Of a stretch of 64,000 bases of DNA, positions 48,791-59,010 are shown piece after piece. Position 1 is the stretch's first letter. Each line of letters begins with the position of its first letter. Under the pieces are notes generated by a model that ran no database searches, had not been told where the DNA came from, and saw nothing but the letters and a program-made list of their open reading frames with translations. Source of the stretch: CAVQMC01 sp963713505 (lineage in GTDB: Bacteria > Bacteroidota > Ignavibacteria > Ignavibacteriales > Ignavibacteriaceae); the NCBI GenBank assembly GCA_963713505.1, contig CAVQMC010000020.1:62001-126000 (forward strand), read 5' to 3'. The translations under genes and the position numbers were made by a program.

Positions 48791-49366
48791 ATGGACAAAA
48801 ATTATAAAAATAAATTAAAAATTTGGTCAATTTATTTCTTAATAATAGTTCTTACCATATTTATTCATGAAATTGGGCACAGTATTCCCGCCTGGTTTAA
48901 TGGATACAAGTCAGTTCCAACTCTGACTAAAAATTATTCACCAGATATGCCGGTTAAAATTCAAAATATTGTTTCTTTAGGTGGGGTTTCAGTTACTGTA
49001 ATAATTCTTATATTGGGAATAATTCTTTATGGAATTAAAAAATATAATTTTAAGGAAAATATTTTTGCTGGTGTATTAGTCATGCCCAGCATTTATACTC
49101 TAAGGTTTATTTTAATGGGAAGAGGTCATGATGATGCCGAGTTTCAAGAAGCACAAGCAGCATTAGGATTAAGTTATTCGGGACATGCATTAGATTGGAT
49201 ATTTTTAATTCTAGTTATAATTGCAATAATTCTTTGGTATATTAAAGCTAAACCAAATCCAAAAATTCTTAGTATTATATTCACTGGATCGATTTTAACT
49301 TTAATATTTGTGATTATTCTTCAAATAGTAAATAATAAAATATTTGATCCCATATTTTTAAAGTGA
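48791..49366 (+). CDS. Membrane protein with HEIGH metal-binding motif
   Basis: About 191 residues from the ATG at 48791, after a purine-rich GGGGAAAAACA. It has about five membrane segments; the first ends in IFIHEIGHSIPAWFNG. HEIGH is a HExxH zinc motif of the kind found in site-2-protease-like (M50) enzymes. A second conserved-looking stretch, GRGHDDAEFQEAQAALG, lies between later helices and could supply further ligands. The lack of an N-P-D-G motif makes it no classical M50 protease. It may be a small membrane protease or a non-enzymatic relative. Confidence 0.6.
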   Translation: MDKNYKNKLKIWSIYFLIIVLTIFIHEIGHSIPAWFNGYKSVPTLTKNYSPDMPVKIQNIVSLGGVSVTVIILILGIILYGIKKYNFKENIFAGVLVMPSIYTLRFILMGRGHDDAEFQEAQAALGLSYSGHALDWIFLILVIIAIILWYIKAKPNPKILSIIFTGSILTLIFVIILQIVNNKIFDPIFLK

Positions 49367-49425
49367 ACAAGAAATAAGTTTTAAATAATTAACTTTAATT
49401 CAATCTATTTAATTTAATATCTGCA

Positions 49426-49911
49426 ATGAATTTTAAAGCCTCACTCGATAAACTTGCCAAAATAATTACAGTACTTGTAACAATTATCATTTTCGTTTTA
49501 GTAATTATCAATACAATGTATTTAAATTCTATAAGTAAAGAGTGGAATATAGTCATTTCCTTAATTTTGCTTTTAATTTACGTTGGTTCGTTTATATTTA
49601 GTCCATTAAAGTATATTATTAAAACTGATGAAATAATTATAAAAAGATTTGTAAAAAGTGTTAGAATAAAAAGAATCTATATTAATTCTGTTGAAATTAT
49701 TGACAAACAAAAAGTAGCTGGGACAATAAGAACTTTTGGGGTTGGTGGATTATTTGGTTATTACGGAAAATTTTGGAATAAGAATTTAGGAAGTATGCAA
49801 TGGTATGCGACTCAAAGAAATAATTATGTTTTAATAACAACTTCAAAAAATAAAAAAATAATCTTAACACCTGACAAACCTATAGTATTTGTTGATCAAT
49901 TCAAGCATTAA
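49426..49911 (+). CDS. Bacterial PH-like domain membrane protein
   Basis: 161 residues. Two hydrophobic helices at the N-terminus (ITVLVTIIIFVLVIINTMYL and VISLILLLIYVGSFIFSPL) are followed by a beta-rich domain: IKTDEIIIKRFVKSVRIKRI, RTFGVGGLFGYYGKFWN, MQWYATQRNNYVLITTS and KKIILTPDKPIVFVDQF. This pattern (IKRI...RTFGVGG...YVLI...TPD) is known from bacterial pleckstrin-homology-like proteins. Function is unknown; it is anchored in the inner membrane with the domain probably in the cytoplasm. Confidence 0.7.
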   Translation: MNFKASLDKLAKIITVLVTIIIFVLVIINTMYLNSISKEWNIVISLILLLIYVGSFIFSPLKYIIKTDEIIIKRFVKSVRIKRIYINSVEIIDKQKVAGTIRTFGVGGLFGYYGKFWNKNLGSMQWYATQRNNYVLITTSKNKKIILTPDKPIVFVDQFKH

Positions 49912-50036
49912 AATAGATTATTGTGTAAATAATTTTTATTTCCTAATTTAGATTAACTAACCAAAATAATGAAAAGAAAAAAAGTCATTTAGAAAAAACA
50001 ATAAATATTATAATTTCTTAAAACGGAGTTCACATC

Positions 50037-51786
50037 ATGCAAAAAAAGAAAAAATCTTCAGTTGATGAAAGCCGGAGAAAATTTATTAAGACAAGTATGA
50101 TTGGAGGAATTGCGGCTGTATCTCTGCCGACTTTATCATTTAGTAAAGACAAATCTGAACTTTTTAATTCATTAATTAATATTTATCCATTCGATTTAGA
50201 AGAAACTACAATCTCTGAATTAATTGATGGATACAAATCCGGAAAATTTACAATTCGTTCAGTTATAGAAAAATATATTTCGAGAATAAATGAATTGGAT
50301 AAAAATGGACCTGCAGTTAACAGTGTTATTGAATTGAATCCGGATGCATTAAAAATTGCGGATGAGCTCGATAAAGAATTGAAAGAAAAAGGAGTGCGCG
50401 GACCTTTACATGGGATTCCAATTTTAATTAAAGATAATATTGATACTGCAGATAAAATGGAAACCACCGCAGGTTCTTTAGCTTTGCTGGGATCAAAACC
50501 AATTAAAGATTCTTTTGTAGCGCAGCAATTGAGAAAAGCCGGAGCAATAATTTTAGGTAAAACAAATTTAAGTGAGTGGGCAAATATGCGTTCGACTCAT
50601 TCCACCAGCGGATGGAGCGGAAGGGGAGGCCTTACAAAAAATCCTTATGCACTTGATAGAAATACATCCGGATCAAGTTCCGGTTCCGGCGCAGCTGCCA
50701 GCTGCAAATTTTTGTGCTGCAGCAATTGGAACCGAAACGGATGGATCAGTTGTTAGTCCTTCGTCTTTAAATGGAATTGTAGGCATTAAACCAACAGTAG
50801 GATTAGTAAGCAGAGCAGGGATTATACCAATCTCTCATTCACAAGATACGGCAGGACCAATGACAAGAACTGTAAAAGATGCTGCGATTTTGCTTGGTGC
50901 TATGACTGGTAAAGATCCCGAAGATAATGCAACACAGGCAAAAAGCAGAAAAGATTATCAGGATTATACAAAGTTTCTTGATGTAAACGGACTTAAAGGA
51001 GCGAGGATTGGAGTTGTTCGTCAGTATTTTGGATTTCTGCCTCAAGTAGATGAAGTAATGGAAAAAGCTTTAAAAGTATTAAGTGAGAAAGGAGCCATAT
51101 TAGTTGATCCGGTTGAGATTAAAGCAATCGGCAAAATGGATGATAATGAAATGGAAGTTCTTTTGTATGAATTAAAAGCTGATATGAAAGTTTATTTAGA
51201 ACACCGTGGACCAAAAACTAAAATGCATAATCTTGCAGATCTTATTGAATTCAATAAAACTCATGCAAAAGAAGAAATGCCGTACTTTAAACAGGAATTA
51301 TTTATTCAAGCAGAAAAGAAAGGGCCTTTGACTGATAAAAAATACATAGATGCATTAAAGGCAAATCATCTGCTTTCGCGTAAAGAGGGAATTGATGCAG
51401 TACTAAAAAAACATAATTTAGATGCATTAGTTTCTCCGACCGACAGTCCGGCCTGGATGACAGATTTAGTGGACGGTGATCATTTTCTTGGAGGAAGTTC
51501 TCAATTAGCTGCTGTTGCAGGCTATCCGCATATTACAGTTCCCGCTGGATTTATATTTGGACTTCCAATCGGAATTTCATTTTACGGAAAAGCATGGAGT
51601 GAACCAGTGCTTTTAAAAATTGCTTATGCTTTTGAACAGACAACAAAAGCACGAAAACAGCCTAAATTTTTACCGACTGCAGATTTATCAGCTATAAAAA
51701 CTCTGCTGTTCTATGTGGTTTTTTGTTTAGCAATAATTGTAAGGGACGATAAGAACACAAAGTATCACAGAGTACCTAAAAGATAG
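50037..51786 (+). CDS. Tat-exported amidase (amidase signature family), one frame break; C-terminus extended by repeat DNA
   Basis: About 583 residues joined. The N-terminus has a twin-arginine signal (DESRRKFIKTSMIGGIAAVS). The amidase signature is GGLTKNPYALDRNTSGSSSG, with Ser-cisSer-Lys catalysis expected. After GSGAAAS the frame fails; removing a T near 50702 gives ANFCAAAIGTETDGSVVSPS and then the whole rest of the enzyme (GIVGIKPTVGLVSRAGIIPI, DALVSPTDSPAW, GYPHITVPAGFIFGLPIGIS). The extra base is not in a homopolymer. The last 35 residues (from about LLFYVVFCLAII) are unlike amidases; the end overlaps a dispersed repeat at 51751-51775. It hydrolyses an amide in the periplasm; substrate unknown. 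Confidence 0.85.
51751..51775 (-). repeat. Dispersed repeat, partial copy 3, inside the 3' end of the amidase gene
   Basis: AAGAACACAAAGTATCACAG followed by AGTACC is the complement type of the CTCTGTGG repeat (ACACAAAG...CACAGAG) and shares ACACAAAGTAT with the flank of copy 1. It codes for the final residues KNTKYHRVPKR of the amidase frame. Confidence 0.6.
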
Positions 51787-51791
51787 TTGAT

Positions 51792-52318
51792 ATGGATATA
51801 AAAGATGCAATTAATCTTATTAAAAATGAAAAAGTATCACAACAAAAACCTAAAGTTTGGGCGGACTTAGGCTGCGGAACCGGTACATTCACAATTGCAT
51901 TAGCAAAACTTTTAAATGACAAAAGTGTAATTTATGCAGTAGATAAAAGTAAATCGTCACTAAATAATGTTCCTGAAAAAATAAGAGAAGTTAAAATTGA
52001 AAAACTTCATGCTGATTTTTTCAACGAAGTTCTCCCAAAAAATCTTGATGGAATATTAATGGCAAATTCACTTCACTTTGTAAAAAATAAAAAAGAATTT
52101 ATAAATAGAATCAAGCAAAATCTAAACAAAGATGGATTATTTATAATTGTTGAATACGACACTGATAAATCTAATCCATGGGTCCCTTTCCCGATTAGTT
52201 ATAATAAATTAAAAATATTGTTTAATGAATTAGACTTCCTAAATTGTATTAAGATATAATGAACTTCCCTCCAAATTTAGAAGAGTCTAATATATACTCT
52301 GCCATAATAAGTAAGTAA
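51792..52318 (+). CDS. Class I SAM-dependent methyltransferase, C-terminus frame-broken
   Basis: The main frame (51792-52259, 155 residues) has motif I WADLGCGTGTFTIALAKLL, the acidic VIYAVDKS, LHADFFNEVL and the DGILMANSLHFVKNKKEFI region. After FLNCIKI it stops, but the other frames continue as RYNELPSKFRR and SNIYSAIISK up to 52318, a typical end for this family. Two breaks are implied (near 52255 and 52292). It begins six bases after the amidase stop. Substrate unknown. Confidence 0.72.
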
Positions 52319-52404
52319 AAATTAATTTTATTGTTGCTTTTACTCACGAAATATAAGTCCAGGATTTTGTAATTACGAATGGAAATAAAAACTATGGAGA
52401 GATT

Positions 52405-53038
52405 ATGAAAAAGTTATTAGTATTAGCACTGTTTATTAGTTTGCCTGTTGTATTGTTTGCTCAAAACAATAATATGAAATCTCAAAAATTACCAGAAGGC
52501 TGGATGATGAGGTTTGATAAAACAAATGCCGGTGCAAAAGATTTCAATATTACAAAAGAGAACAACAATTATTTTTTTAAAACTGATCCAATAGGAGCGG
52601 CTATTTATTATAATCCGGAAAATAATCAAAAAAGGAAATTTTTCAGTCGAAGCAGATTTTACACAATTAAAACCATCGGCCCATCCCGAAGCGTACGGTA
52701 TCTTTATTGCAGGTTCAAATTTGCAGAAAGAAAATCAATATTATTTGTATTTTCTTGTGAGGCAGGATGGAAAATATCTTATTAAAAAAAGAACCGGAAA
52801 TGATACTAAATTAGTTAAAGGATGGACTGCTGATAAAAACGTAAATGCACAGAATAGTAAGGGTATTACTTCAAATCAAATCTCAATTACTGTTGCTCAA
52901 AATGAAGTTACCTTCAATGCAAACGGTAAAAAATTATTATCGATGAATAAAAAAGAATTAGGGAATACAGATGGTATTGTCGGACTTAGGATTAATCATA
53001 ATTTAGATGTTAAAACAAGCGGTTTAAAAATCAAATAA
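52405..53038 (+). CDS. Exported hypothetical protein, one frame break
   Basis: About 210 residues joined. A signal peptide (MKKLLVLALFISLPVVLFAQ) is followed by LPEGWMMRFDKTNAGAKDFN and, after a change of frame in the A-rich run near 52626-52632, GNFSVEADFTQLKPSAHPEA, YGIFIAGSNLQKENQYYLYF and FNANGKKLLSMNKKELGNTD, GIVGLRINHNLDVKTSGLKI. The second part has the beta-sandwich look of a LamG/DUF1080-like concanavalin fold. No catalytic residues identified. AGGAGATT-like purines (GAGAG) precede the ATG. Confidence 0.65.
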
Positions 53039-53059
53039 AATTATAATTAAAAAAATTAT

Positions 53060-53725
53060 ATGAAAATAAAAGCTATTATTACCGGAGCTACCGGAATGGT
53101 TGGCGAAGGTGTAATGCATGAATGTCTCAATCATCCTGATGTTGAAGAAGTTTTGATAATTAATCGAAGAACCGGAAATTTCAATCATCCAAAATTAAAA
53201 GAAATTATTCATGATAACTTTTATGACTTTTCACCTATTAAAGACCTGCTCGCGGGGTACAATGCATGTTTCTTTTGTCTGGGAACCACCTCAGTTGGGA
53301 AAAAAGAAGTTGAGTATACAAAAATAACATTTGATATTACTAAAGCACTTGCCGATACTTTAGTAAAAGTAAATTCAGATATGACATTTTGTTATATCTC
53401 GGGTGCCGGAACCGACAGCAGCGAAAAAGGAAGAGTAATGTGGGCAAGAGTAAAAGGCAAAACAGAAAATTATATTTTAAATTTAGGTTTTAAACAAGCA
53501 TTTGCTTTTCGTCCCGGAATTATTCGCCCGACAAAAGGATTAAAAAATACACTTAAATTTTATAACTATTTATATTTCTTATTACCAGTTATAAATTTAT
53601 TATTTCCAAAACATATTTGTTCACTTAAAGAAATCGGACAAGCAATGATAAATTCCGTATCAGTTGATTATGATAAAAACATTTTGGAGGTTCCGGAAAT
53701 TGTTAAGTTAGCCGATTTTAATTAA
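53060..53725 (+). CDS. NAD(P)-binding Rossmann protein, TIP30/HTATIP2-like epimerase family
   Basis: 221 residues. The N-terminus has ITGATGMVGEGVMHECL, the G-x-x-G-x-x-G cofactor loop of atypical short-chain dehydrogenases. LIINRRTG follows for the second strand, then FFCLGTTSVGKKE and CYISGAGTDSSEKG, where a Tyr/Lys pair would sit in classical members; here Lys occurs in WARVKGKTE. Small oxidoreductase or regulator of unknown substrate. It lies 21 bases after the exported protein gene. Confidence 0.8.
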   Translation: MKIKAIITGATGMVGEGVMHECLNHPDVEEVLIINRRTGNFNHPKLKEIIHDNFYDFSPIKDLLAGYNACFFCLGTTSVGKKEVEYTKITFDITKALADTLVKVNSDMTFCYISGAGTDSSEKGRVMWARVKGKTENYILNLGFKQAFAFRPGIIRPTKGLKNTLKFYNYLYFLLPVINLLFPKHICSLKEIGQAMINSVSVDYDKNILEVPEIVKLADFN

Positions 53726-53786
53726 TTATTATTGTTAAAACTGTTATCATTAAACCAGCTTTAATAAGCTAAAGATTATATTTTAA

Positions 53787-54554
53787 TTGAATAAAGATTC
53801 CAATAGTAAAATGCCAGGTAAACTTAAGAATAGTAATGAAATGCGGAATTATATATTTCAGTTTCTGATGGTTTTTTTAGGAGTATCTGCCGGTTTTATT
53901 GTAGAAAATTTAAGAGAAAATTATGTCGAGAGTAAAAGAGCAGAAAAATATGCAAGTTCGCTTATTTCTGATTTGAAAGAAGATACTCTTAACCTTAATC
54001 AATCAATTAATAGAAGTCTGGAAACTGCAAACGATATTGATACTCTGCTTTCAATGTTAAATCAAAAAGATGTTTCTAAATTACCGGGAGGGAAGATTTA
54101 TTATTACAGTGCCAAATCTTTGTTGTACCAGAATTTCATTCCAAATAAATCTACTATGAACCAGCTTATATCCACCGGTTCAATACAGTATTTTAAAAAT
54201 TACTCAATTCAAAAAAGTATTGCTGATTATAATCAAGATTTAAATGTCCTAAATTACCAGCAAGAGACTGAAAATCAAACTTATATGGAAAAAATAAAAT
54301 TCATTGAAACAATTTTTGAAGGAGATGCATTAAGTAAAGTTATCTATAAAGAACATGGGAAAAAATATATTGAGTCATTTTTTAAGAAAAACTTTAAACT
54401 TTTAACTTATAATAAAAAAAGATTAAGGGAATTTGCAAATTTTTGTTATTTCAGGAAACAATTCTTATTAATCAAAGCAAATGAAATGTACCCGCGACCG
54501 TTGAAAAGTGCAGTAAAATTAATCAACGAATTGAATAAAGAATATAGCGAATAG
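53787..54554 (+). CDS. DUF6090-like membrane-anchored protein
   Basis: 255 residues. One N-terminal membrane helix in MRNYIFQFLMVFLGVSAGFI, directly followed by VENLRENYVESKRAEKYASS and LISDLKEDTLNLNQSI. This opening is typical of the DUF6090-type proteins of Bacteroidota. The rest is helical, and LPGGKIYYYSAKSLLYQNFIP and NQLISTGSIQYFKN are further conserved-looking parts. The start is TTG 53787 as taken here; ATG 53811 (MPGKLKNSN) or 53856 (MRNYIF) are possible. Function unknown. Confidence 0.65.
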   Translation: MNKDSNSKMPGKLKNSNEMRNYIFQFLMVFLGVSAGFIVENLRENYVESKRAEKYASSLISDLKEDTLNLNQSINRSLETANDIDTLLSMLNQKDVSKLPGGKIYYYSAKSLLYQNFIPNKSTMNQLISTGSIQYFKNYSIQKSIADYNQDLNVLNYQQETENQTYMEKIKFIETIFEGDALSKVIYKEHGKKYIESFFKKNFKLLTYNKKRLREFANFCYFRKQFLLIKANEMYPRPLKSAVKLINELNKEYSE

Positions 54555-54590
54555 TGCTTAAGGATTATTTTAGAACTTAACATTATTTTA

Positions 54591-55754
54591 TTGCAACAAA
54601 AATCAATTCGATTTATCTTTAAACAAGGGAAACAGTCAGATTTTACACTCTCTTTTTATAAATATAGAATCTTAAACCAGTTCAATAATATTTATCAATT
54701 ATTTAATCATTTAGAAAGTATATTGAAAAACATAAATATTGAAAATTTTACTCAGTGGTTTGAACATACATTAGGGATTAGTGGAGCTTTGCAAGCCAAG
54801 TTAATTACAAGCATTGTAATAATTTTTATTCTTTGGCTGTTACGAAGAATAATTTTAAAAATTGCATTCCGTAAAAATTCAGATATCAGATTTCAATATA
54901 GATTAAGAAAATCTACTGTTTACATTGCTTCGTAATTGGGTTTTTATTATTAGGAAAAATGTGGTTTGAAGGATTTCCAATCACTTGCTACTTTTCTCGG
55001 ATTATTAACTGCTGGCCTTGCAATTGCATTAAGAGATCCTCTGGTCAATTTAGCCGGCTGGTTGTTCATAATTTGGAGAAAACCTTTTGAGGTAGGAGAT
55101 AGGATCCAGGTTGCTAATTATGCAGGAGATATAATTGATATAAGAATCTTCCAGTTTACTATTATGGAAATCGGTAATTGGGTTGATTCGGATCAGAGTA
55201 CAGGCAGAATAATTCATATTCCAAATGGAAAAGTATTCACCGATGTTCAGGCAAATTACACAACCGGCTTTAATTATATATGGAACGAAATCCCGGTACT
55301 TGTAACTTTTGAAAGCAATTGGAAAAAATCTAAAGAAATACTGACAAATATAATTAATAAGCATGCGGAACATTTGAGTTCATCTGCTCAAGATAAAATC
55401 AAGGAAGCATCCAGGAAGTTTATGATATTTTATAATAAACTTACTCCGATTGTATATACAAATGTAAAAGACAGCGGAGTTTTATTGACAATAAGATATT
55501 TATGCGATCCGAGAAATCGCAGATCCACTGAACAAGCAGTTTGGGAAGATGTACTGGATGAATTTTCAAAATGCGATGATATCGATTTTGCATATCCTAC
55601 ACAAAGATTTTATAATAATGTAAAAGAAGGAAAACCGGAAGCCAAAGCTAAACCTGATGAGAAAGAGAATTTAATATCAGTGATTTTTATCTACTTTTTA
55701 ACATGTCATATCTTAAGAGATTATAAGTATATCACTTTTATTGTCTTTAAATAA
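54591..55754 (+). CDS. MscS-type mechanosensitive channel, two compensating frame breaks
   Basis: About 387 residues. N-terminal part to 54932 has a helix (KLITSIVIIFILWLLRRIIL). The frame then stops twice (54933, 54951), while the neighbouring frame reads VIGFLLLGKMWFEGF. From about 54975 the first frame resumes with QSLATFLGLLTAGLAIALRD, the pore helix (Gly/Ala rich), then PLVNLAGWLFIIWRKPFEVG and DRIQVANYAGDIIDIRIFQF of the MscS beta domain. A missing base near 54930 and an extra T near 54975 explain the pattern. The channel releases solutes on hypo-osmotic shock. The last 25 residues (VIFIYFLTCHILRDYKYITF) look atypical. Confidence 0.82.
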
Positions 55755-55936
55755 TATAACATTCCTAACCGGGTTATTCCATAGAAAATTTAATATTATA
55801 TTATTTGAATATACCAACTCTGCCGGGAGTGAAACATTCTTAAAACTCTATAAAGGAAAAAAACACAAAACAAAATTGTGGTGAAATATTACTTTTAATC
55901 GTTTACAAAGATATGAATTCACAATTCTTACAAACC

Positions 55937-56911
55937 TCAAGCAGCCATTTCACGGTTATATTTATTTCTGTATTGAATCGGAGACAAGCCGGTAATCTTT
56001 TTAAAAGTAATCCTGAATGATTTCGGATCGGAATAACCAACCTTGTACATAACTTCATTAATATTTTCTCTTGAAGATTCCAGACTTAATTTTGCTGCTT
56101 CAATTTTTACACGTTGAATATATTCAACAACTGTATTTGCCGTTGCCTTTTTAAATCTTCTTTCAAGATTTCTTCTGCTTAATGCAAGCATTTCAGCTAT
56201 ATGTTCAACACTAATTTTATCATGGAAATTACTTTCAATATATTCCTGTGCATATTTTATTTGTTCATCTTCATGTTCTTTTTGACCAATAAAAATCATA
56301 AAAGGAGATTGGCTGTCACGCTGAATATCGATCTGAAATGCTTTCGAACAGAAAACTGCTGTTTCTCGTCCGGCAAATTTTTCAACTAAATATAAAATTA
56401 GATTAAGTGAAGAATAAGCTCCGCCGCTTGAATAAATCCCGCCTTCATCCGTAATTATTTTATCTTCCACTAATTCAACATTTGGAAACATCTTTCTAAA
56501 ATCATTTGCAGCAAGCCAATGTGTTGCGCATTTCTTGCCATTTAACAAACCCGTTGATGCAAGTAAAAATGCACCCAAACATAAACTCGCAATTTCAGAT
56601 CCTTTTTTATGCTGATTAATAATCCATGGTATAAAATCTTTATTATCTTCAACAGCCTTATTCAAATTACCATACATTGCCGGAATAATAATCAAATCAC
56701 TTTTCTTAACTTTTTCAATGGGAGTAGTTGTTATAGTATATAAACCATTATTTAATAGGCTTTCATTAGTCAGTCCTGCTAATTGTATTTTGAACATTTG
56801 AGGTTTGCCGTTTCTTTCCATCAGTTCATTGACTTCGGTAAAAACCTGTCTCGGTCCTTCAATATTGCCGAGAATTGCTCCTTTTGTAACGACTATTGTT
56901 ATGTGTTTCAT
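55937..56911 (-). CDS. GlxA-type transcriptional regulator (DJ-1/PfpI + AraC HTH)
   Basis: 324 residues. N-terminal 190 residues form a DJ-1/PfpI-like domain with the elbow ASLCLGAFLLASTGLLNGKK and ATHWLAAND. The C-terminal AraC domain has the two helix-turn-helix units (VEHIAEMLALSRRNLERRFK, EVMYKVGYSDPKSFRITFKK) and ends in ITGLSPIQYRNKYNREM. Proteins of this type control detoxification or catabolic genes. It lies near the stress-type cluster at 58.6-64 kb, on the opposite strand; a regulatory link is plausible but not shown. Confidence 0.92.
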   Translation of the reverse strand: MKHITIVVTKGAILGNIEGPRQVFTEVNELMERNGKPQMFKIQLAGLTNESLLNNGLYTITTTPIEKVKKSDLIIIPAMYGNLNKAVEDNKDFIPWIINQHKKGSEIASLCLGAFLLASTGLLNGKKCATHWLAANDFRKMFPNVELVEDKIITDEGGIYSSGGAYSSLNLILYLVEKFAGRETAVFCSKAFQIDIQRDSQSPFMIFIGQKEHEDEQIKYAQEYIESNFHDKISVEHIAEMLALSRRNLERRFKKATANTVVEYIQRVKIEAAKLSLESSRENINEVMYKVGYSDPKSFRITFKKITGLSPIQYRNKYNREMAA

Positions 56912-57123
56912 AGTAAATACTATAATTTGTTAAACAAATATTTAATTTCCCTTAAATAAAAATGGAATGCAAAATAGCAGCTGAAATTATTTGCTGCATA
57001 AGATTTGAATAATTAAAATGAAGGTAAAATTTAATACAATAGTAAAAAAAAGATTTAACCCAATCAACCCTTAAGATTGGTGTATTCTCAATTTAGAGTA
57101 ACCATCTTTACTAGAGAAATTTC

Positions 57124-58176
57124 TTATAGATTTTTTTGTTCAAATTCTAAAAGCCATTTTTTCCTTTCAAGTCCGCCGCCGTAACCTGTTAAACTACCAT
57201 CTTTTCCAATAACGCGATGACACGGAATTACAATTGAAATTCGATTTTGTCCGTTTGCGGAACCGACTGCCCTGACAGCTTTTGGTTTGTTTAATATTTC
57301 CGCCTGTTCCTGATAAGAACGTGTCTTTCCATAAGGAATATCTCTTAATACTTTCCAAACAGATCTTTGAAAGTCTGATCCGGGAGCATCAAGTTTCACA
57401 TTAAATATTTTACGTTTACCATCGAAATATTCTTTTAATTCTTTTTTTAGTTGAATAGAATGTTCATTTTCTCCCGCAATTATTTTTGCGTTTAATCTTT
57501 TCTGTAAATCTTTAAATTCGGTTTCCAGCATTCTTCTATCTGTAAATTCCAAAAGACAAACTCCATCATTCGTTGCACAAGCATACATTGGTCCAAGGGG
57601 AGTAGTTAATCTTGTAATTAAAATCATATTTTTATCCTTACTTTCTTCAGGTGAACTGCCGACTACTTTTTTAAATGAATATCCGAATCCGCTCAAGGAT
57701 TCATAACCGGAATCGAAAGCGGAATCAGTTACATTTTTACCTTCCTGTAATTCATTAAAAGCAGTATTTATTCTAATCATTCTTTGGTAAGCTTGAAAAG
57801 TAATTCCGTAATGTTTTTTAAACCATCTTCTTATTTTTTCAGGCTGAAGTCCGGACTTTCTTAATTGATAATCTTGAATTTTTTTATTAGGATTTTCTTT
57901 TAACATTTTTAATGCTTTTAAAATTTCATTCGGCGGCTGGTAAGCATTTTCAGTCGGTTTACAAATTTTACAAGGCCGGTAACCGAATTTTAATGCTTCT
58001 TTCATTTCCGTAAAAAAATCAACATTTTCTAATTTAGGTTTTCTTGCCCGGCAGGTAGGAATACAAAATATTCCGGTGGTTTTAACTCCCACAAAAAATA
58101 TCCCGATATAACCCGGGTCTTTTTCAACCAGTGCTTTATAATATTTTTTAATTTCTTTTTGATTTGTAACTTGCAT
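57124..58176 (-). CDS. ada: Ada: methylphosphotriester-sensing regulator and O6-methylguanine-DNA methyltransferase
   Basis: 350 residues with all three parts. The N-terminal zinc domain has the four cysteines in FCIPTCRARKP and CKICKP, the first of which takes methyl groups from phosphotriesters. The AraC-type HTH follows (LRKSGLQPEKIRRWFKKHYG, SAFDSGYESLSGFGYSFKKV). The C-terminal methyltransferase has RSVWKVLRDIPYGKTRSYQE and the suicide cysteine in IVIPCHRVIG. The protein repairs alkylated DNA and, once methylated, activates the adaptive response. The gene reads away from the small-enzyme cluster. Confidence 0.94.
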   Translation of the reverse strand: MQVTNQKEIKKYYKALVEKDPGYIGIFFVGVKTTGIFCIPTCRARKPKLENVDFFTEMKEALKFGYRPCKICKPTENAYQPPNEILKALKMLKENPNKKIQDYQLRKSGLQPEKIRRWFKKHYGITFQAYQRMIRINTAFNELQEGKNVTDSAFDSGYESLSGFGYSFKKVVGSSPEESKDKNMILITRLTTPLGPMYACATNDGVCLLEFTDRRMLETEFKDLQKRLNAKIIAGENEHSIQLKKELKEYFDGKRKIFNVKLDAPGSDFQRSVWKVLRDIPYGKTRSYQEQAEILNKPKAVRAVGSANGQNRISIVIPCHRVIGKDGSLTGYGGGLERKKWLLEFEQKNL

Positions 58177-58590
58177 TTTAATTTGCTTTATGATAATTAG
58201 TAATTATTAATTTAATTTCTTTCTATTAAAATATCGAGTTAAAGACTAGACTTTTTATCAATCAAAAAACTGAATGCAAAATAATTTTTTATTAATTATA
58301 CTTACAACCGAAAAATCGACAAGTATTTTTTAAATAAAGTAATATTAAATTTGTATAAATTTGTCGTATTTGGCCCCTTAAATTGACGTAATTACACCTT
58401 CCATTACATTAATTACGCAATTATATTTGAAACAAGTCATCATTCAAAATTTATTTAAACAAACAAGGGATTTTTAATATGGTTTAGCCAAAAGTGGAAA
58501 AACCATAACGAGCAGTATTTTTTATGAATTATTGTTGACGAAAATATTATTTAAATAAAATGAAATGTAAATAAAACAAAAGGTGAACGT
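58177..58590. other. Divergent control region between ada and the small-enzyme cluster
   Basis: About 410 bases without a gene. An inverted repeat CGTAATTA (58387-58394) / TAATTACG (58410-58417) with a 15-base spacer could be an operator. An AGGTG binding site precedes ATG 58591. Promoters for both directions must be here; exact elements were not fixed. Confidence 0.45.
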
Positions 58591-58980
58591 ATGTTTACAA
58601 ATGCAAAAAGTTTCAGCAGTTTTTCTGTTAATGATATTAATAAAGCAAAGGATTTCTATACAAAAACTTTAGGAATTGGATCTTCTGAAGTTAAGGGGAT
58701 GCCTGGTATACTAAAACTTCAACTTGCAGGAAATAATGATTTAATGATTTATCAAAAGCCTAATCATAAACCGGCAGCATTTACGGTTTTAAACTTTTAT
58801 GTAAAAGATATTGAAAAAACTGTAGATGAATTAAAATCAAACGGTGTGAAATTTGAGAAATATGATGAGCCAAATTTAAAAACAAATGAAAAAGGAATTT
58901 TAAGAGGGAATGGGCCGACAATAGCTTGGTTTAAAGATCCTGCCGGAAATATTTTGTCTGTTATAGAAAACAAAGAATAA
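58591..58980 (+). CDS. VOC family protein (glyoxalase/bleomycin resistance fold)
   Basis: 129 residues in two beta-alpha-beta-beta-beta modules: FSSFSVNDINKAKDFYTKTL, GILKLQLAGNNDLMIYQKPN, then LNFYVKDIEKTVDELKSNGV and IAWFKDPAGNILSVIENKE. The last motif (DPAGN) is typical of vicinal-oxygen-chelate proteins. Metal ligands are not complete by eye, so it may not be a glyoxalase. First gene of a co-directional run of ten to eleven small genes, with AGGTG upstream. Confidence 0.85.
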   Translation: MFTNAKSFSSFSVNDINKAKDFYTKTLGIGSSEVKGMPGILKLQLAGNNDLMIYQKPNHKPAAFTVLNFYVKDIEKTVDELKSNGVKFEKYDEPNLKTNEKGILRGNGPTIAWFKDPAGNILSVIENKE

Positions 58981-59010
58981 ATTGTAGAATTAAATCTCAG
59001 GAGAATAAAA

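Noticed and set aside
50572..51786. The second part of the amidase as a separate gene
   Set aside because: It lacks the first part of the amidase signature, which lies in the preceding frame, and the fit across the break is exact after removing one base.
54591..55754. Two separate membrane protein genes
   Set aside because: The gap between them encodes, in the neighbouring frame, the missing MscS segment VIGFLLLGKMWFEGF, so a single gene with two compensating breaks explains it better.
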